NCBI GenBank assembly: GCA_937873665.1
Contig: CALMYW010000394.1
Coordinates: forward strand, 496,001-560,000
Reading direction: 5' to 3'
Length of the DNA: 64,000 nt
Origin: an uncultured Sphingorhabdus sp.
Lineage (GTDB): Bacteria; Pseudomonadota; Alphaproteobacteria; Sphingomonadales; Sphingomonadaceae
Shown: positions 24,682-32,791 of the stretch, piece after piece
How the letters are laid out: each line of letters starts with the position of its first letter
Position numbering within the stretch: the stretch's first letter is position 1
Notes under the pieces: model-generated
Databases searched by the model: none
Seen by the model: only the letters and a program-made list of their open reading frames with translations
What the model was told of the DNA's origin: nothing
Position numbers and translations under genes: made by a program

Positions 24682-26640
24682 CTAAGCAGATTTGCGAACG
24701 TGCATTTCAACTGGCAGCCACAACGACAATTTACTGCCAGCACCTTCGTCGCTTTCAATGCGCAACTCGGCGCCAAGTTGCGATGCGCGTGTGTGCATGT
24801 TTGAGAGGCCACGTCCGTTTCCGCTCACATTAGCTGCAACAAACCCCCGCCCATCGTCGGCGAGGATAAGCTCGACTCCATCGCGACCCTCTCTTTCCGT
24901 TGGACAGCAGGCAATGGTGATGCTGCTTGCACTCGCATGCGACAGGACATTGCCGACCCCTTCCTGGATGATACGCAGCATATGGAGCGCGTTTGGGGCA
25001 TCAAGCCAATCGAGCGATGGGCATGGCTCGACACGCCAGATGCATTTTACCCCTGCCTTTTCCATATCGGGTTCCATCCGGTGGCGTAGATTGGCGAGTA
25101 GCGCGACAACATCGCCCTCAACCGGCGCGAGTGAATCCACCGTCAGTTTCAGATCGGTGATCGCGCGTTGCAAGGTTTCTTCCGCAACAGGTGCTTCGCC
25201 CTGCTTTCTGACGACAGCCAGCGCCGTGACCAGATTTGATCCGATGCCATCGTGCATCTCGCGCATCAGCCGTTCGCGTTCGATACCAACCGCGTGTTCT
25301 ACTTCGATTCTTTGCCGCGCACGTTCGCTTGCCGCAAGGGCATGTGTCGCAGTTTCTACCCGCTCTTCAAGACTGGTATTGAGCGTCTCAACTTCGGCGA
25401 GCGCTCGTAGATATTTGCGTCCGACCGACAGCAGGAAGACGCTGAACAACAAAAATCCGGTGTAAGGCTGGATATGAAAACCGAGCCCCTGCCACCAGTT
25501 CACATTGGGTATCCGGCCGATATCGTGTAGCCCTAATATGGTGGCAAATAAAACGACCGCAACAAGAGCTAGGCTTTCGAGTGAGCGGTTTCGAAACCAC
25601 TCTCTTATCATCAAACCGCAAGCCGTCAGTGAAACGAGCAATGTTGAAAGACTGGTCGCGAGGTCGGTACGGTTGGTCGACGTAATCGCCACACGAAAAA
25701 TGCACAGAGCAACTCCAATCGTAAATAGCAGGGCAATGATCCGGCGATGATTGGGAAGTTTCAAAAAGGCGACGCAGAAGCTAAGCGATGCGGCTACCGC
25801 AAAATAGAGCGAATAATAGCTGACCTGCTGAAACCAATAGGGATCAAGCGGTGACTCTTCAGCGAAAAAGTGAAAATCGCGCACGAACCAGAGCAGCCCT
25901 GTCATCACCAGCCAGAATATTTCGGTTTCCGAACGGCGCGCCATCCACATCAGGAATGCCGCAAAGGTCAGGAACAACATCGCATAATTGGCAGCCGCCG
26001 AACCCGTCACCCGCCAGAATTGCTGATAGTTGTAGAGCCTGCCCAGCACTTCCTGCGATCCGACCTTGACCGTTCCGACTCCCAGCGAGAATTGCCGGTC
26101 CGAACCTACGCGCAGCACCAGCTCGTTGCCCCCATCGCGCAACAGTTTTCGCGGGACAGGAATGATATAGGGCCGGTTCCACCCGAGCGTTTGCGAGGTT
26201 GCGCTTCGATAATTGCGGAACAGCTCAACGCCGTTCAGATAGACCGTCAGGCGCTCGCGATTATTTTCGGTGTAGATGGCAAGCGGCTCGTCCGGAAGCA
26301 GCCGACCGTCAAAGCGAAAGCGTCCCCATGCAGTTAGCTTGCCTTCCAGCTTGGCGCGCGCCTCATCCGACAACCAAAGCGCAGGCGTAGCGCGCCTTTC
26401 CCAGCCCGCTGCAGGAATGTCGCTTTGATCGGTAAATGCGATTTCGCCACTGCGAAATTCTAACACATCGGCCGGAGACGTGCCCTTCGCGGCAACGATC
26501 GATGCTGCGGCGCAGCAGACTAACGCAGCGATACACGCAAACAGCCATTTAACGAATATCAAGCATGCCCCGGTTCGACGCCTCGAATACCGCCTCTGCA
26601 CGCGAATTGACCTCAAGCTTGCGGTAGATATGTTTGACAT
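24682..26640 (-). CDS. Sensor histidine kinase with 7TMR-type membrane module (NarL-class partner)
   Basis: A 652-residue kinase. After a signal/anchor segment comes a periplasmic domain with jelly-roll wording (YLNGVELFRNYR, NELVLRVGSDR), then about seven hydrophobic helices (roughly 215-415), a coiled coil, the HisKA_3 phosphoacceptor in ERLMREMHDGIGSNLVTAL (His near 460), and an HATPase with DDGRGF and GRGLSNMHTRA. This resembles 7TMR-DISM receptors. The ATG at 26640 overlaps the regulator gene by 92 bp; a TTG at 26562 would instead start exactly at a clean signal peptide (IFVKWLFACIAALV) with CGGGGC upstream and a 14-bp overlap, which I think is the likelier true start. The ligand is unknown; the jelly-roll sensor could bind a carbohydrate. 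Confidence 0.88.
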   Translation of the reverse strand: MSNISTASLRSIRVQRRYSRRRTGACLIFVKWLFACIAALVCCAAASIVAAKGTSPADVLEFRSGEIAFTDQSDIPAAGWERRATPALWLSDEARAKLEGKLTAWGRFRFDGRLLPDEPLAIYTENNRERLTVYLNGVELFRNYRSATSQTLGWNRPYIIPVPRKLLRDGGNELVLRVGSDRQFSLGVGTVKVGSQEVLGRLYNYQQFWRVTGSAAANYAMLFLTFAAFLMWMARRSETEIFWLVMTGLLWFVRDFHFFAEESPLDPYWFQQVSYYSLYFAVAASLSFCVAFLKLPNHRRIIALLFTIGVALCIFRVAITSTNRTDLATSLSTLLVSLTACGLMIREWFRNRSLESLALVAVVLFATILGLHDIGRIPNVNWWQGLGFHIQPYTGFLLFSVFLLSVGRKYLRALAEVETLNTSLEERVETATHALAASERARQRIEVEHAVGIERERLMREMHDGIGSNLVTALAVVRKQGEAPVAEETLQRAITDLKLTVDSLAPVEGDVVALLANLRHRMEPDMEKAGVKCIWRVEPCPSLDWLDAPNALHMLRIIQEGVGNVLSHASASSITIACCPTEREGRDGVELILADDGRGFVAANVSGNGRGLSNMHTRASQLGAELRIESDEGAGSKLSLWLPVEMHVRKSA

Positions 26641-27196
26641 GCGTGCCCACCGTATGCTGCGAAATCCCCATCAATTCCGCGCATTCGGAATAGGTAAATC
26701 CGCGCGACAGCAGGTGCAAGGTTTCCTTTTCCCGCTCGGATAGCTGCTCTTCATTTGTTAGCGCCGAAACCGGCTCTTGCGGGGACAATTCCTTGAGCAA
26801 CAATCTGGCGATGATGGGACTGATGGGCGACCCGCCGTTGCGCACCTCGCGGATTGCGGCGACGCATTCGCCCAATTTCTGATCCTTCAAAAGGTAACCG
26901 CGCGCACCTGCGCGAATGGCATCAAGCACCTTATGATGGTCGGCGAACATGGTGAGCACAAGGATATCAATGTCCGGATATTGCGCCGCGGCCTTGCGGA
27001 TGAGCGTGGCACCGTCGCCGTCGGGCAAACCGAGATCGCACACCAGCACGTCGAAACCGCCATCGTCGATCAATTTGCAGCCCGTCGCGACGGAACCGGC
27101 AGAGGCCACCAATTCGACATCGTCAGCTTGCCGGATCACTTCGGCAATATCTGCGGCGATGCGCGGATCGTCTTCGATGATGGCGGTTCGGATCAT
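26549..27196 (-). CDS. NarL/FixJ-family response regulator (LuxR-type HTH)
   Basis: A 215-residue two-domain regulator. Receiver: acidic pocket IIEDD at 7-10 and phosphoacceptor Asp54 in DVLVCDLGLPDGDG, with the lysine in GYLLKDQ. DNA-binding domain: LSEREKETLHLLSRGFTYSECAELMGISQHTVGTHVKHIYRKLEV near residues 147-193. Start at 27196 (MIRTAIIEDD) is chosen; the frame runs 12 codons further without family support. It lies immediately upstream of and overlaps the cognate sensor kinase gene, giving translational coupling. Target genes are unknown; the divergent ALDH-M20 genes are candidates. Confidence 0.93.
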   Translation of the reverse strand: MIRTAIIEDDPRIAADIAEVIRQADDVELVASAGSVATGCKLIDDGGFDVLVCDLGLPDGDGATLIRKAAAQYPDIDILVLTMFADHHKVLDAIRAGARGYLLKDQKLGECVAAIREVRNGGSPISPIIARLLLKELSPQEPVSALTNEEQLSEREKETLHLLSRGFTYSECAELMGISQHTVGTHVKHIYRKLEVNSRAEAVFEASNRGMLDIR

Positions 27197-27532
27197 GCAG
27201 GCGACTGTCCCACTAACCGGTCGACTAGACAATGGGCCAAATAGCCGCCGCAGATTTCGTCCGCTTCCGTCACAATGGGTCGCATATCGCGGCAGAAGCG
27301 GACGGCCTCGGAATAGGTTGGCACTGCTCCCTTCGCCATCCCATGAATTGGGGATGCCGATACCCTGTTCTCGGGATGGCTAAACGACCGCATTCATTGA
27401 TCCGCGCCGTCGCGGTTGCAGCCTTGCACCGAAAACCGCAAAACCTTCAAGCTTGAACAGGCTTAGATTTCGTTCCTGGGATCGGCTGTATCAGTGAAAT
27501 TCTAGCCCGTTCCCGTCTCGTTTGGTCGATAG
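27197..27532. other. Intergenic region between response regulator and aldehyde dehydrogenase
   Basis: Part of a 461-bp divergent gap. No convincing ORF is seen. A perfect 12-bp palindrome TTCAAGCTTGAA lies at 27446-27457, and the gap continues into a terminator (27533) and an operator-like dyad (27556). It must hold promoters in both directions, but I cannot place them with confidence. Confidence 0.5.
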
Positions 27533-27558
27533 GCCTGAGGCAAACCTCGGGCTTTTTT
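27533..27558 (+). terminator. Intrinsic terminator inside the divergent intergenic region
   Basis: GCCTGAGG-CAAA-CCTCGGGC-TTTTTT: 8-bp stem with one G-U pair, 4-nt loop and six T. No plus-strand protein gene precedes it, so it would end a short untranslated RNA of perhaps 100 nt, or act as a leader attenuator for the ALDH gene 99 bp downstream. Confidence 0.75.
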
Positions 27559-27573
27559 AATCGCGCGATTGAA
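27556..27573. promoter_or_regulatory. TTTAATC-GCGC-GATTGAA dyad upstream of ALDH, candidate operator
   Basis: Same dyad as at 18225 and 20378 with one mismatch in the right arm. It overlaps the T-run of the terminator at 27533-27558 and lies about 85 bp upstream of the ALDH ATG. Confidence 0.5.
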
Positions 27574-27657
27574 CGCGCTGTTGACCTTGGCCAAAAAAGT
27601 CCCAAATCAAAACCGAAGCCTCGCTTTCGCGACTCGCTGGGATTTAAGGAGAGAGAC

Positions 27658-29082
27658 ATGGACAGCTATCTGAAGCATTATATCAACGGCAAATGGGTCG
27701 ACAGCATTGGCGGCAAGCGCCACGAGGTTATCAGCCCTTCGACCGAAGAACCCTGCACCGAAATCACCCTCGGCACGCAGGCGGATGTCGACGCAGCCGT
27801 TGCAGCCGCACGTGAGGCATTCAAGACCTTCAGCCAGACGAGCCGCGAAGAGCGTATCGCGCTTATGAACCGTATCATCGAGGAATATAAAAAGCGCATC
27901 CCGGATTTCGCCAAATCGATGGCCGCCGAAATGGGTGCGCCTGTCAGCTTTGCAACGATGGCACAGGCACCTGCTGGGCTTGGCGGTTTCCTCGGTACCC
28001 TGCCGGCGCTTGAGAACTTTGCGTTCAAGGAACAGCATGGCGCGAACACCGTCGTCTATGAACCCATCGGCGTTGTCGGCCTCATCACACCTTGGAACTG
28101 GCCGTTGAACCAGATTGCCTTGAAGGTCGCACCCTGCATTGCCGCGGGTAACACAATGGTGCTTAAACCTTCGGAAGAATGCCCTGGTAATGCGGCGATT
28201 TTCGCTGAAGTCATGGACGCAGCAGGCGTTCCGCCGGGCGTGTTCAATCTGGTTCAGGGCGACGGCCCGACCGTCGGCGCCGCTATTTCCGCGCATCCCG
28301 ACATCGATATGGTGAGCTTCACTGGTTCGACCCGTGCGGGTATCCTTGTTGCCAAGGCAGCAGCCGACACTGTGAAACGCGTCCATCAGGAACTGGGCGG
28401 CAAATCTCCCAATGTCGTGCTGCCCGACGCGAAGTTCGAAGAAGTTCTGCCACCGACCGTGCAGGGCGTCCTCATCAACAGCGGCCAGAGCTGCATCGCT
28501 CCGACCCGTATCCTTGTTCAGAAAGACCGCGCGCAGGAAGCCGCCAATTTCGTCAAAGCGATGTTCGAAGGCACCAAGGTTGGTGATCCGCTGCAGGAAG
28601 GCGCGCATATCGGCCCGGTGGTCAACAAGGCGCAGTACGAGAAGATCCAGGGCCTGATCCAATCCGCGATCGACGAGGGTGCGACGCTGGAAACCGGTGG
28701 TACCGACCGCCCGGCAGACCTCAACCGCGGCTATTATATCAAACCGACCGTGTTTTCGGGCGTGACGCCGGACATGCGTATCGCCAAGGAAGAGGTTTTC
28801 GGTCCGGTTGCTACCATCATGGCCTATGAAGACCTTAACGAAGCCATCGAAATCGCCAATGACACCGAATATGGACTGTCGGCTGTGGTTTCCGGCGATC
28901 CAGCCAAGGCCGCCGAAGTCGCACCGAAACTGCGTGCGGGCATGGTTGCGATCAACAATTGGGGTCCGGCACCGGGCGCACCGTTCGGTGGCTATAAGCA
29001 GTCGGGCAACGGCCGCGAAGCTGGCCTGTTCGGCCTCAAGGACTTTATGGAAGTAAAAGCGATCAGCGGCCTGCCTGCATGA
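27658..29082 (+). CDS. Aldehyde dehydrogenase family protein
   Basis: NAD(P)+-dependent aldehyde oxidation. The 474 residues include VGLITPWNWPLNQI (cofactor site, ~139-153), MVLKPSEECPGN, FTGSTRAG (~221-228), ELGGKSPNVV (general base Glu245) and NSGQSCIAPTRIL (nucleophile Cys279). The ATG has AGGAGAGAGAC upstream. It overlaps the M20 peptidase gene by four bases (ATGA), so the two are cotranscribed. The upstream dyad suggests coregulation with the PQQ alcohol dehydrogenase system. Preferred aldehyde unknown. Confidence 0.92.
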   Translation: MDSYLKHYINGKWVDSIGGKRHEVISPSTEEPCTEITLGTQADVDAAVAAAREAFKTFSQTSREERIALMNRIIEEYKKRIPDFAKSMAAEMGAPVSFATMAQAPAGLGGFLGTLPALENFAFKEQHGANTVVYEPIGVVGLITPWNWPLNQIALKVAPCIAAGNTMVLKPSEECPGNAAIFAEVMDAAGVPPGVFNLVQGDGPTVGAAISAHPDIDMVSFTGSTRAGILVAKAAADTVKRVHQELGGKSPNVVLPDAKFEEVLPPTVQGVLINSGQSCIAPTRILVQKDRAQEAANFVKAMFEGTKVGDPLQEGAHIGPVVNKAQYEKIQGLIQSAIDEGATLETGGTDRPADLNRGYYIKPTVFSGVTPDMRIAKEEVFGPVATIMAYEDLNEAIEIANDTEYGLSAVVSGDPAKAAEVAPKLRAGMVAINNWGPAPGAPFGGYKQSGNGREAGLFGLKDFMEVKAISGLPA

Positions 29083-30428
29083 GCTTTCGCTTGACGAAAA
29101 ATGTGCGCCAGTCCCTCGCCCTTTTGGGTGCGGGGCTGGTGCTCGCCTTTTCTACTCCGGCATTTGCGCAACTGAGCAAAGCCGAGACGAAGATGGTTGC
29201 GACCGTCGATGCCGAATATGAACGCTCGGTCGCATTGCTCGAAAGGCTGGTGAACCAGAATTCGGGCTCGATGAATTTTGACGGCGTGCGCAAGGTCGGA
29301 GACATGATGCGTGCCGAACTGGAACCGCTGGGTTTCAAGCTCGAATGGCTTGATATGTCGGCGGCAGGCCGTGCAGGGCATCTGGTTGCAACCAAGCAAG
29401 GCAAAAAGGGCACCAAACGCCTGTTGCTTGTTGCGCACCTGGATACTGTCTTCGAACCCGACAGTCCGTTCCAGAAATTCGTCCGCAAGAAGTCAGGTGG
29501 CACCGATGAAGCCGAAGGCCCGGGTGCTGGAGACGACAAGGGCGGGATGACAGTGATCGTCGCTGCGCTGCGTGCGATGCAGGCGGCAGGCACGCTCAAA
29601 GACGCCAATATCGAAATCCACATGACCGGCGACGAAGAGGATGCGGGTGACCCAATCGATATCACCCGCGCTCCATTGATTGCTGCCGGCAAGAGCGCCG
29701 ATGTCGCGCTCGATTTCGAAGGGCTGGTGCGTGACGAAGGCCGTGACATGGGATCAATCGCCCGGCGCTCGTCGAACAGTTGGAAACTGGAAGTAACTGG
29801 CAAGACTGGCCACAGCTCGCTGATCTTCAGCGAAACCTATGGCGACGGCGCGGCATTTGAGCTCGCACGCATACTCCACCGCTTCCGTACTGAACTGCCC
29901 GAACCCAATTTGACTTTCAATGTCGGCCTCATTGCTGCGGGGCAAGAGGCCGCGCTTGATGCAGGCGGTATCCGCGCGACCTCAGCGGGCAAGACCAATA
30001 TCATCCCGGGTATTGCGCTGGCCCGAGGCGATTTCCGGACCTTGTCCGAAGAGCAGACGGCACGTCTGAAGGCCAAGATGCTGGCGATTGTTGCTGAATC
30101 AGCGCCGTTGACCAGCGCCAAAATCAGCTTCGATCCGGGTGCCTATCCCGCCATGGCGCCGACTGCTGGCAACAAAGCACTGCTCGACAAACTGAATGGC
30201 GTGAATCGAGACATGGGGTTGGCCGAGATGCCGGCGCTAGACCCGCTCAAGCGCGGAGCAGGCGATATCAGCTTTGTGGCCAATGATGTCGACGGGCTTG
30301 CCGGCCTCGGCACTTATAGCCGCGGTGATCATGCGCCTGGTGAAACAGTTGATCTCGACAGCATCCGACGCCAGGCCAAGCGCGCTGCCATCCTGATGTC
30401 ACGGATCGCCAAGGAAAAGGCGAACTAG
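29079..30428 (+). CDS. M20-family metallopeptidase, exported (glutamate carboxypeptidase-like)
   Basis: A 449-residue zinc peptidase. It has an N-terminal signal peptide (LVLAFSTPAFAQ, cleavage near residue 30), zinc/catalytic residues in LLLVAHLDTVF (His120, Asp122), GAGDDKGGM (bridging Asp near 152), HMTGDEEDAGD (catalytic Glu near 191), a dimerisation domain in the middle and the final His in SRGDHAPGE. This fits the carboxypeptidase G2/ArgE branch, acting in the periplasm on C-terminal glutamate or related N-acyl amino acids. It is translationally coupled to the ALDH gene. It converges with the desaturase; the two stops share CTAG. Confidence 0.9.
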   Translation: MSFRLTKNVRQSLALLGAGLVLAFSTPAFAQLSKAETKMVATVDAEYERSVALLERLVNQNSGSMNFDGVRKVGDMMRAELEPLGFKLEWLDMSAAGRAGHLVATKQGKKGTKRLLLVAHLDTVFEPDSPFQKFVRKKSGGTDEAEGPGAGDDKGGMTVIVAALRAMQAAGTLKDANIEIHMTGDEEDAGDPIDITRAPLIAAGKSADVALDFEGLVRDEGRDMGSIARRSSNSWKLEVTGKTGHSSLIFSETYGDGAAFELARILHRFRTELPEPNLTFNVGLIAAGQEAALDAGGIRATSAGKTNIIPGIALARGDFRTLSEEQTARLKAKMLAIVAESAPLTSAKISFDPGAYPAMAPTAGNKALLDKLNGVNRDMGLAEMPALDPLKRGAGDISFVANDVDGLAGLGTYSRGDHAPGETVDLDSIRRQAKRAAILMSRIAKEKAN

Positions 30429-31495
30429 GCCGCCTTTCCACCCCTGACCGACGATGCCACCAGCCTCGCTAGCAGGCTGCGTAAATTCGGGTAGTTAGCC
30501 TTGTCATAGTTGCTGCCATCGCCAAATTTGGCAGCGAGCCTGCGGTGCACCTCAGGCAGTGCATGATAAGGTACGCTGGGAACCAGATGGTGCAATGCGT
30601 GATATCGTAGCCCAACGGGTGCCCAGAACTCGCCCATAATCCCCGGCGGCGGGACATTGACGCTGTCGAGATATTGCTCGGTAACACTCAACACCTCGCC
30701 ATCATTTTCCCACAAATGCGCTACCAGAGTGCGGACTTGGTTCAGCACCAAAGCTGCAGCAACAATTGTAAGATAGATAAGGAACGCCTTTAGCGGGATC
30801 CAGCCGACCGCAACCGCAGTCAGCACTCCGATAGACCACAGGCTTGCTCCAGTTTCCATGATGATCCAGTCGCGGCGAAACTCCCCTTCGGGCAATGCGC
30901 GGCGATAGGAGGGGTTGATCGACAAGGTCGAAAAACGCGCAACGGTTTCACGCCTGACCCAGGGACTGATCAGGGACAGCGGCGAAAGAACTGCAAATCG
31001 GAACAGAAACCCAATCGATCCCAAAGCGGCTACTGCCATGAAGAAAACAAGCATATGCGGCTTCATTAGCGCGAGCGGCAGATATTCCGGATCCCGATCT
31101 GTACCATAGCGCATCTTTGAATGGTGCTGATTGTGCGTGTCTTCATAGGTGAAGGACGGAATCAACATCGGGATGCCGACCAGAAAATTCCACACCCAGC
31201 GGAAGCCCGGCACATGATCGCGCTTCATATGCGTGATTTCATGGATGAACAAAGCAGCGCGGTAGAGGAAGGTAATCGCGACTGCAGCACCTGCAAGCTG
31301 AATTGCCAGCTGAGATCCGGTGATCGCGAAATACAGACCAATATAACCAACCAGCGCCGAACCAAGAAAGTCGGGCCAGTAGATTCCGGGCTTGGCAACG
31401 CTGAATTCACGGGTCAGCGCAGCGGCCTCCCGGATAAGGTCGTTATCCTCAAACGCCTTCGCTTTTTGTGCAGTCACATTTTCCATGAGCGCCAT
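30425..31495 (-). CDS. Membrane fatty acid desaturase
   Basis: A di-iron integral membrane enzyme introducing a double bond into an acyl chain. Three histidine boxes are visible: HEITH followed by MKRDH, EDTHNQHH and YHALHHLVPSVPYH, separated by two pairs of hydrophobic helices. The frame continues upstream to a TTG at 31594 that overlaps the rcdA stop; ATGs at 31495 (MALMENV) and 31486 are both plausible and I chose 31495 (356 aa). None has a strong Shine-Dalgarno, so translation may be coupled to the upstream gene. It could also act on non-lipid substrates such as carotenoid rings, but the box spacing fits acyl desaturases. Confidence 0.87.
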   Translation of the reverse strand: MALMENVTAQKAKAFEDNDLIREAAALTREFSVAKPGIYWPDFLGSALVGYIGLYFAITGSQLAIQLAGAAVAITFLYRAALFIHEITHMKRDHVPGFRWVWNFLVGIPMLIPSFTYEDTHNQHHSKMRYGTDRDPEYLPLALMKPHMLVFFMAVAALGSIGFLFRFAVLSPLSLISPWVRRETVARFSTLSINPSYRRALPEGEFRRDWIIMETGASLWSIGVLTAVAVGWIPLKAFLIYLTIVAAALVLNQVRTLVAHLWENDGEVLSVTEQYLDSVNVPPPGIMGEFWAPVGLRYHALHHLVPSVPYHALPEVHRRLAAKFGDGSNYDKANYPNLRSLLARLVASSVRGGKAA

Positions 31496-31568
31496 ATAGG
31501 GCGTCACAGGCGCAAGGTCACGCCCTGTGAATTGCAAAACTTTCCGATTTGAGTAATCGCCGCGAAAC

Positions 31569-32018
31569 TCAAAATGATCGGCGCAGTTGCTCAATCATGC
31601 GATGGGGTTCGGGCTGGTTTTCCACATCTGTATAGATGTGGCTGCTCATACGCTGAACACGATAGTAGAGATCTTCGCTCGCCATGATGAGTGTACGCGC
31701 CTCATCGGGCATGCGCTTTACCATCCAGTCGTCGGTTGCCGGAGCATATCCCAGCTCATCCAATTCGCGCATCACATCCGAGGGATGGATTTCACCAGCA
31801 CGAATCGCTTTCTGGTTCAGCAACCAAGCGATGACATGCATCAACCGGGTCGTGACTTTCAGCGACTCGCACGAGAAAGCGACCGCGACGTCGGCGGGCG
31901 AAATCTGGCGCGCCCGATCGCTATCGAAATAGGATCGCGCTTCATCTGCCAGCACCATCGCTTCGGTGTACAGGCCGTCGATCAGCTTGGGCGTTATTTG
32001 ATACTGCGGAGCATGCAT
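31569..32018 (-). CDS. rcdA: RcdA-family protein (DUF1465), regulator of CtrA degradation
   Basis: In Caulobacter RcdA is an adaptor that, with CpdR and PopA, delivers substrates to the ClpXP protease in the cell cycle. This 149-residue protein has the family pattern LIDGLYTEAMVLADEARSYFD, VAFSCESLKVTTRLMHVIAWLLNQKA and DLYYRVQRM. Start at 32018 (MHAPQYQITP) is favoured by GGAGG four bases upstream; an upstream ATG at 32060 lacks one. The family assignment rests on memory of the Pfam/KEGG link between DUF1465 and RcdA. It is upstream of, and likely cotranscribed with, the desaturase. Confidence 0.78.
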   Translation of the reverse strand: MHAPQYQITPKLIDGLYTEAMVLADEARSYFDSDRARQISPADVAVAFSCESLKVTTRLMHVIAWLLNQKAIRAGEIHPSDVMRELDELGYAPATDDWMVKRMPDEARTLIMASEDLYYRVQRMSSHIYTDVENQPEPHRMIEQLRRSF

Positions 32019-32146
32019 GCGGCCTCCATGCCAAAGCGACTCCGGCACTGTCAGCATCATTTACCACTTTTCCACCGCTTACGGCAAAATGTTCCATGAC
32101 GGCACGTTAACCATGCCCTGGATTAAGCGGTTAATATACTGTTCTT

Positions 32147-32344
32147 TCAAGCTATAATATCGGGAATCAGTTGATCTTCCAACATGCCGATGCGATCCTT
32201 CAAGGCAAGCTTCTTCCGCTTCAATCGCGCGACCTGCAATTGGTCGGCAAGCGGGCTGGACTGAAGGGCGGATATCGCATCATCCAGATCGCGATGTTCG
32301 ATCTTCAACAATTCTATCTGCTGCCGGATACCGTCGTCGTTCAT
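32147..32344 (-). CDS. DUF465/YdcH-family small protein, copy 1
   Basis: A 65-residue basic helical protein: MNDDGIRQQIELLKIEHRDLDDAI then LQVARLKRKKLALKDRIGML, the characteristic ExxHRxLDxxI...RLKKxKLxLKDxI pattern of DUF465 (YdcH). Function of the family is unknown. ATG at 32344 with GGGG upstream. It is transcribed away from a second DUF465 gene at 32544, the two starts being 200 bp apart. Confidence 0.85.
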   Translation of the reverse strand: MNDDGIRQQIELLKIEHRDLDDAISALQSSPLADQLQVARLKRKKLALKDRIGMLEDQLIPDIIA

Positions 32345-32543
32345 GGCGCCCCAATGGATGTGCAATATGTTTTCAAGCCTGATAGCCCCGCCACGTCCGC
32401 GTCGCCAGAACGAAAATGGTCTGCGGCAAAGTGGATGCTTTTTTCGCAAGACAGCCTGTGGAAAACATGTTTTACTTTCTGCCTTGGCTCTGGTGAGTCG
32501 AAATGGATCGACTCTCCTCGCGGCAAGCAAGAAGGAGATAGCG

Positions 32544-32711
32544 GTGAGCGAAAATCATCTGTCGGCCCTGCGCCTGAAACATGCAGAACTCGAAGCCCAA
32601 CTCGAACTCGAAGAGACCCGGCCTCACCCTGATGATGATTTGATCCACCGCCTCAAGAAGCAGAAATTGCAGCTCAAAGATGCAATGACGCAGGAAATGG
32701 CTTCAGCCTGA
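32544..32711 (+). CDS. DUF465/YdcH-family small protein, copy 2 (GTG start)
   Basis: A 55-residue coiled-coil peptide, MSENHLSALRLKHAELEAQL...DDLIHRLKKQKLQLKDAM, clearly of the same family as the divergent gene at 32147-32344. The GTG at 32544 is preceded by AAGGAGATAGCG, a near-ideal ribosome-binding site that decides the start; an open frame continues upstream but is not coding-like. Function unknown. Confidence 0.87.
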   Translation: MSENHLSALRLKHAELEAQLELEETRPHPDDDLIHRLKKQKLQLKDAMTQEMASA

Positions 32712-32791
32712 GATATTAGGCATACGTAATTTTTTCGGTTGATGCCCGCTGGGGTATCGCAAGCGCCCATGCCATCTGCTAACCGGGTGGC

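Noticed and set aside
32120..32140. GATTAA-GCGG-TTAATA as another copy of the catabolic dyad
   Set aside because: The half-sites are in the opposite order, and it lies between rcdA and a DUF465 gene.
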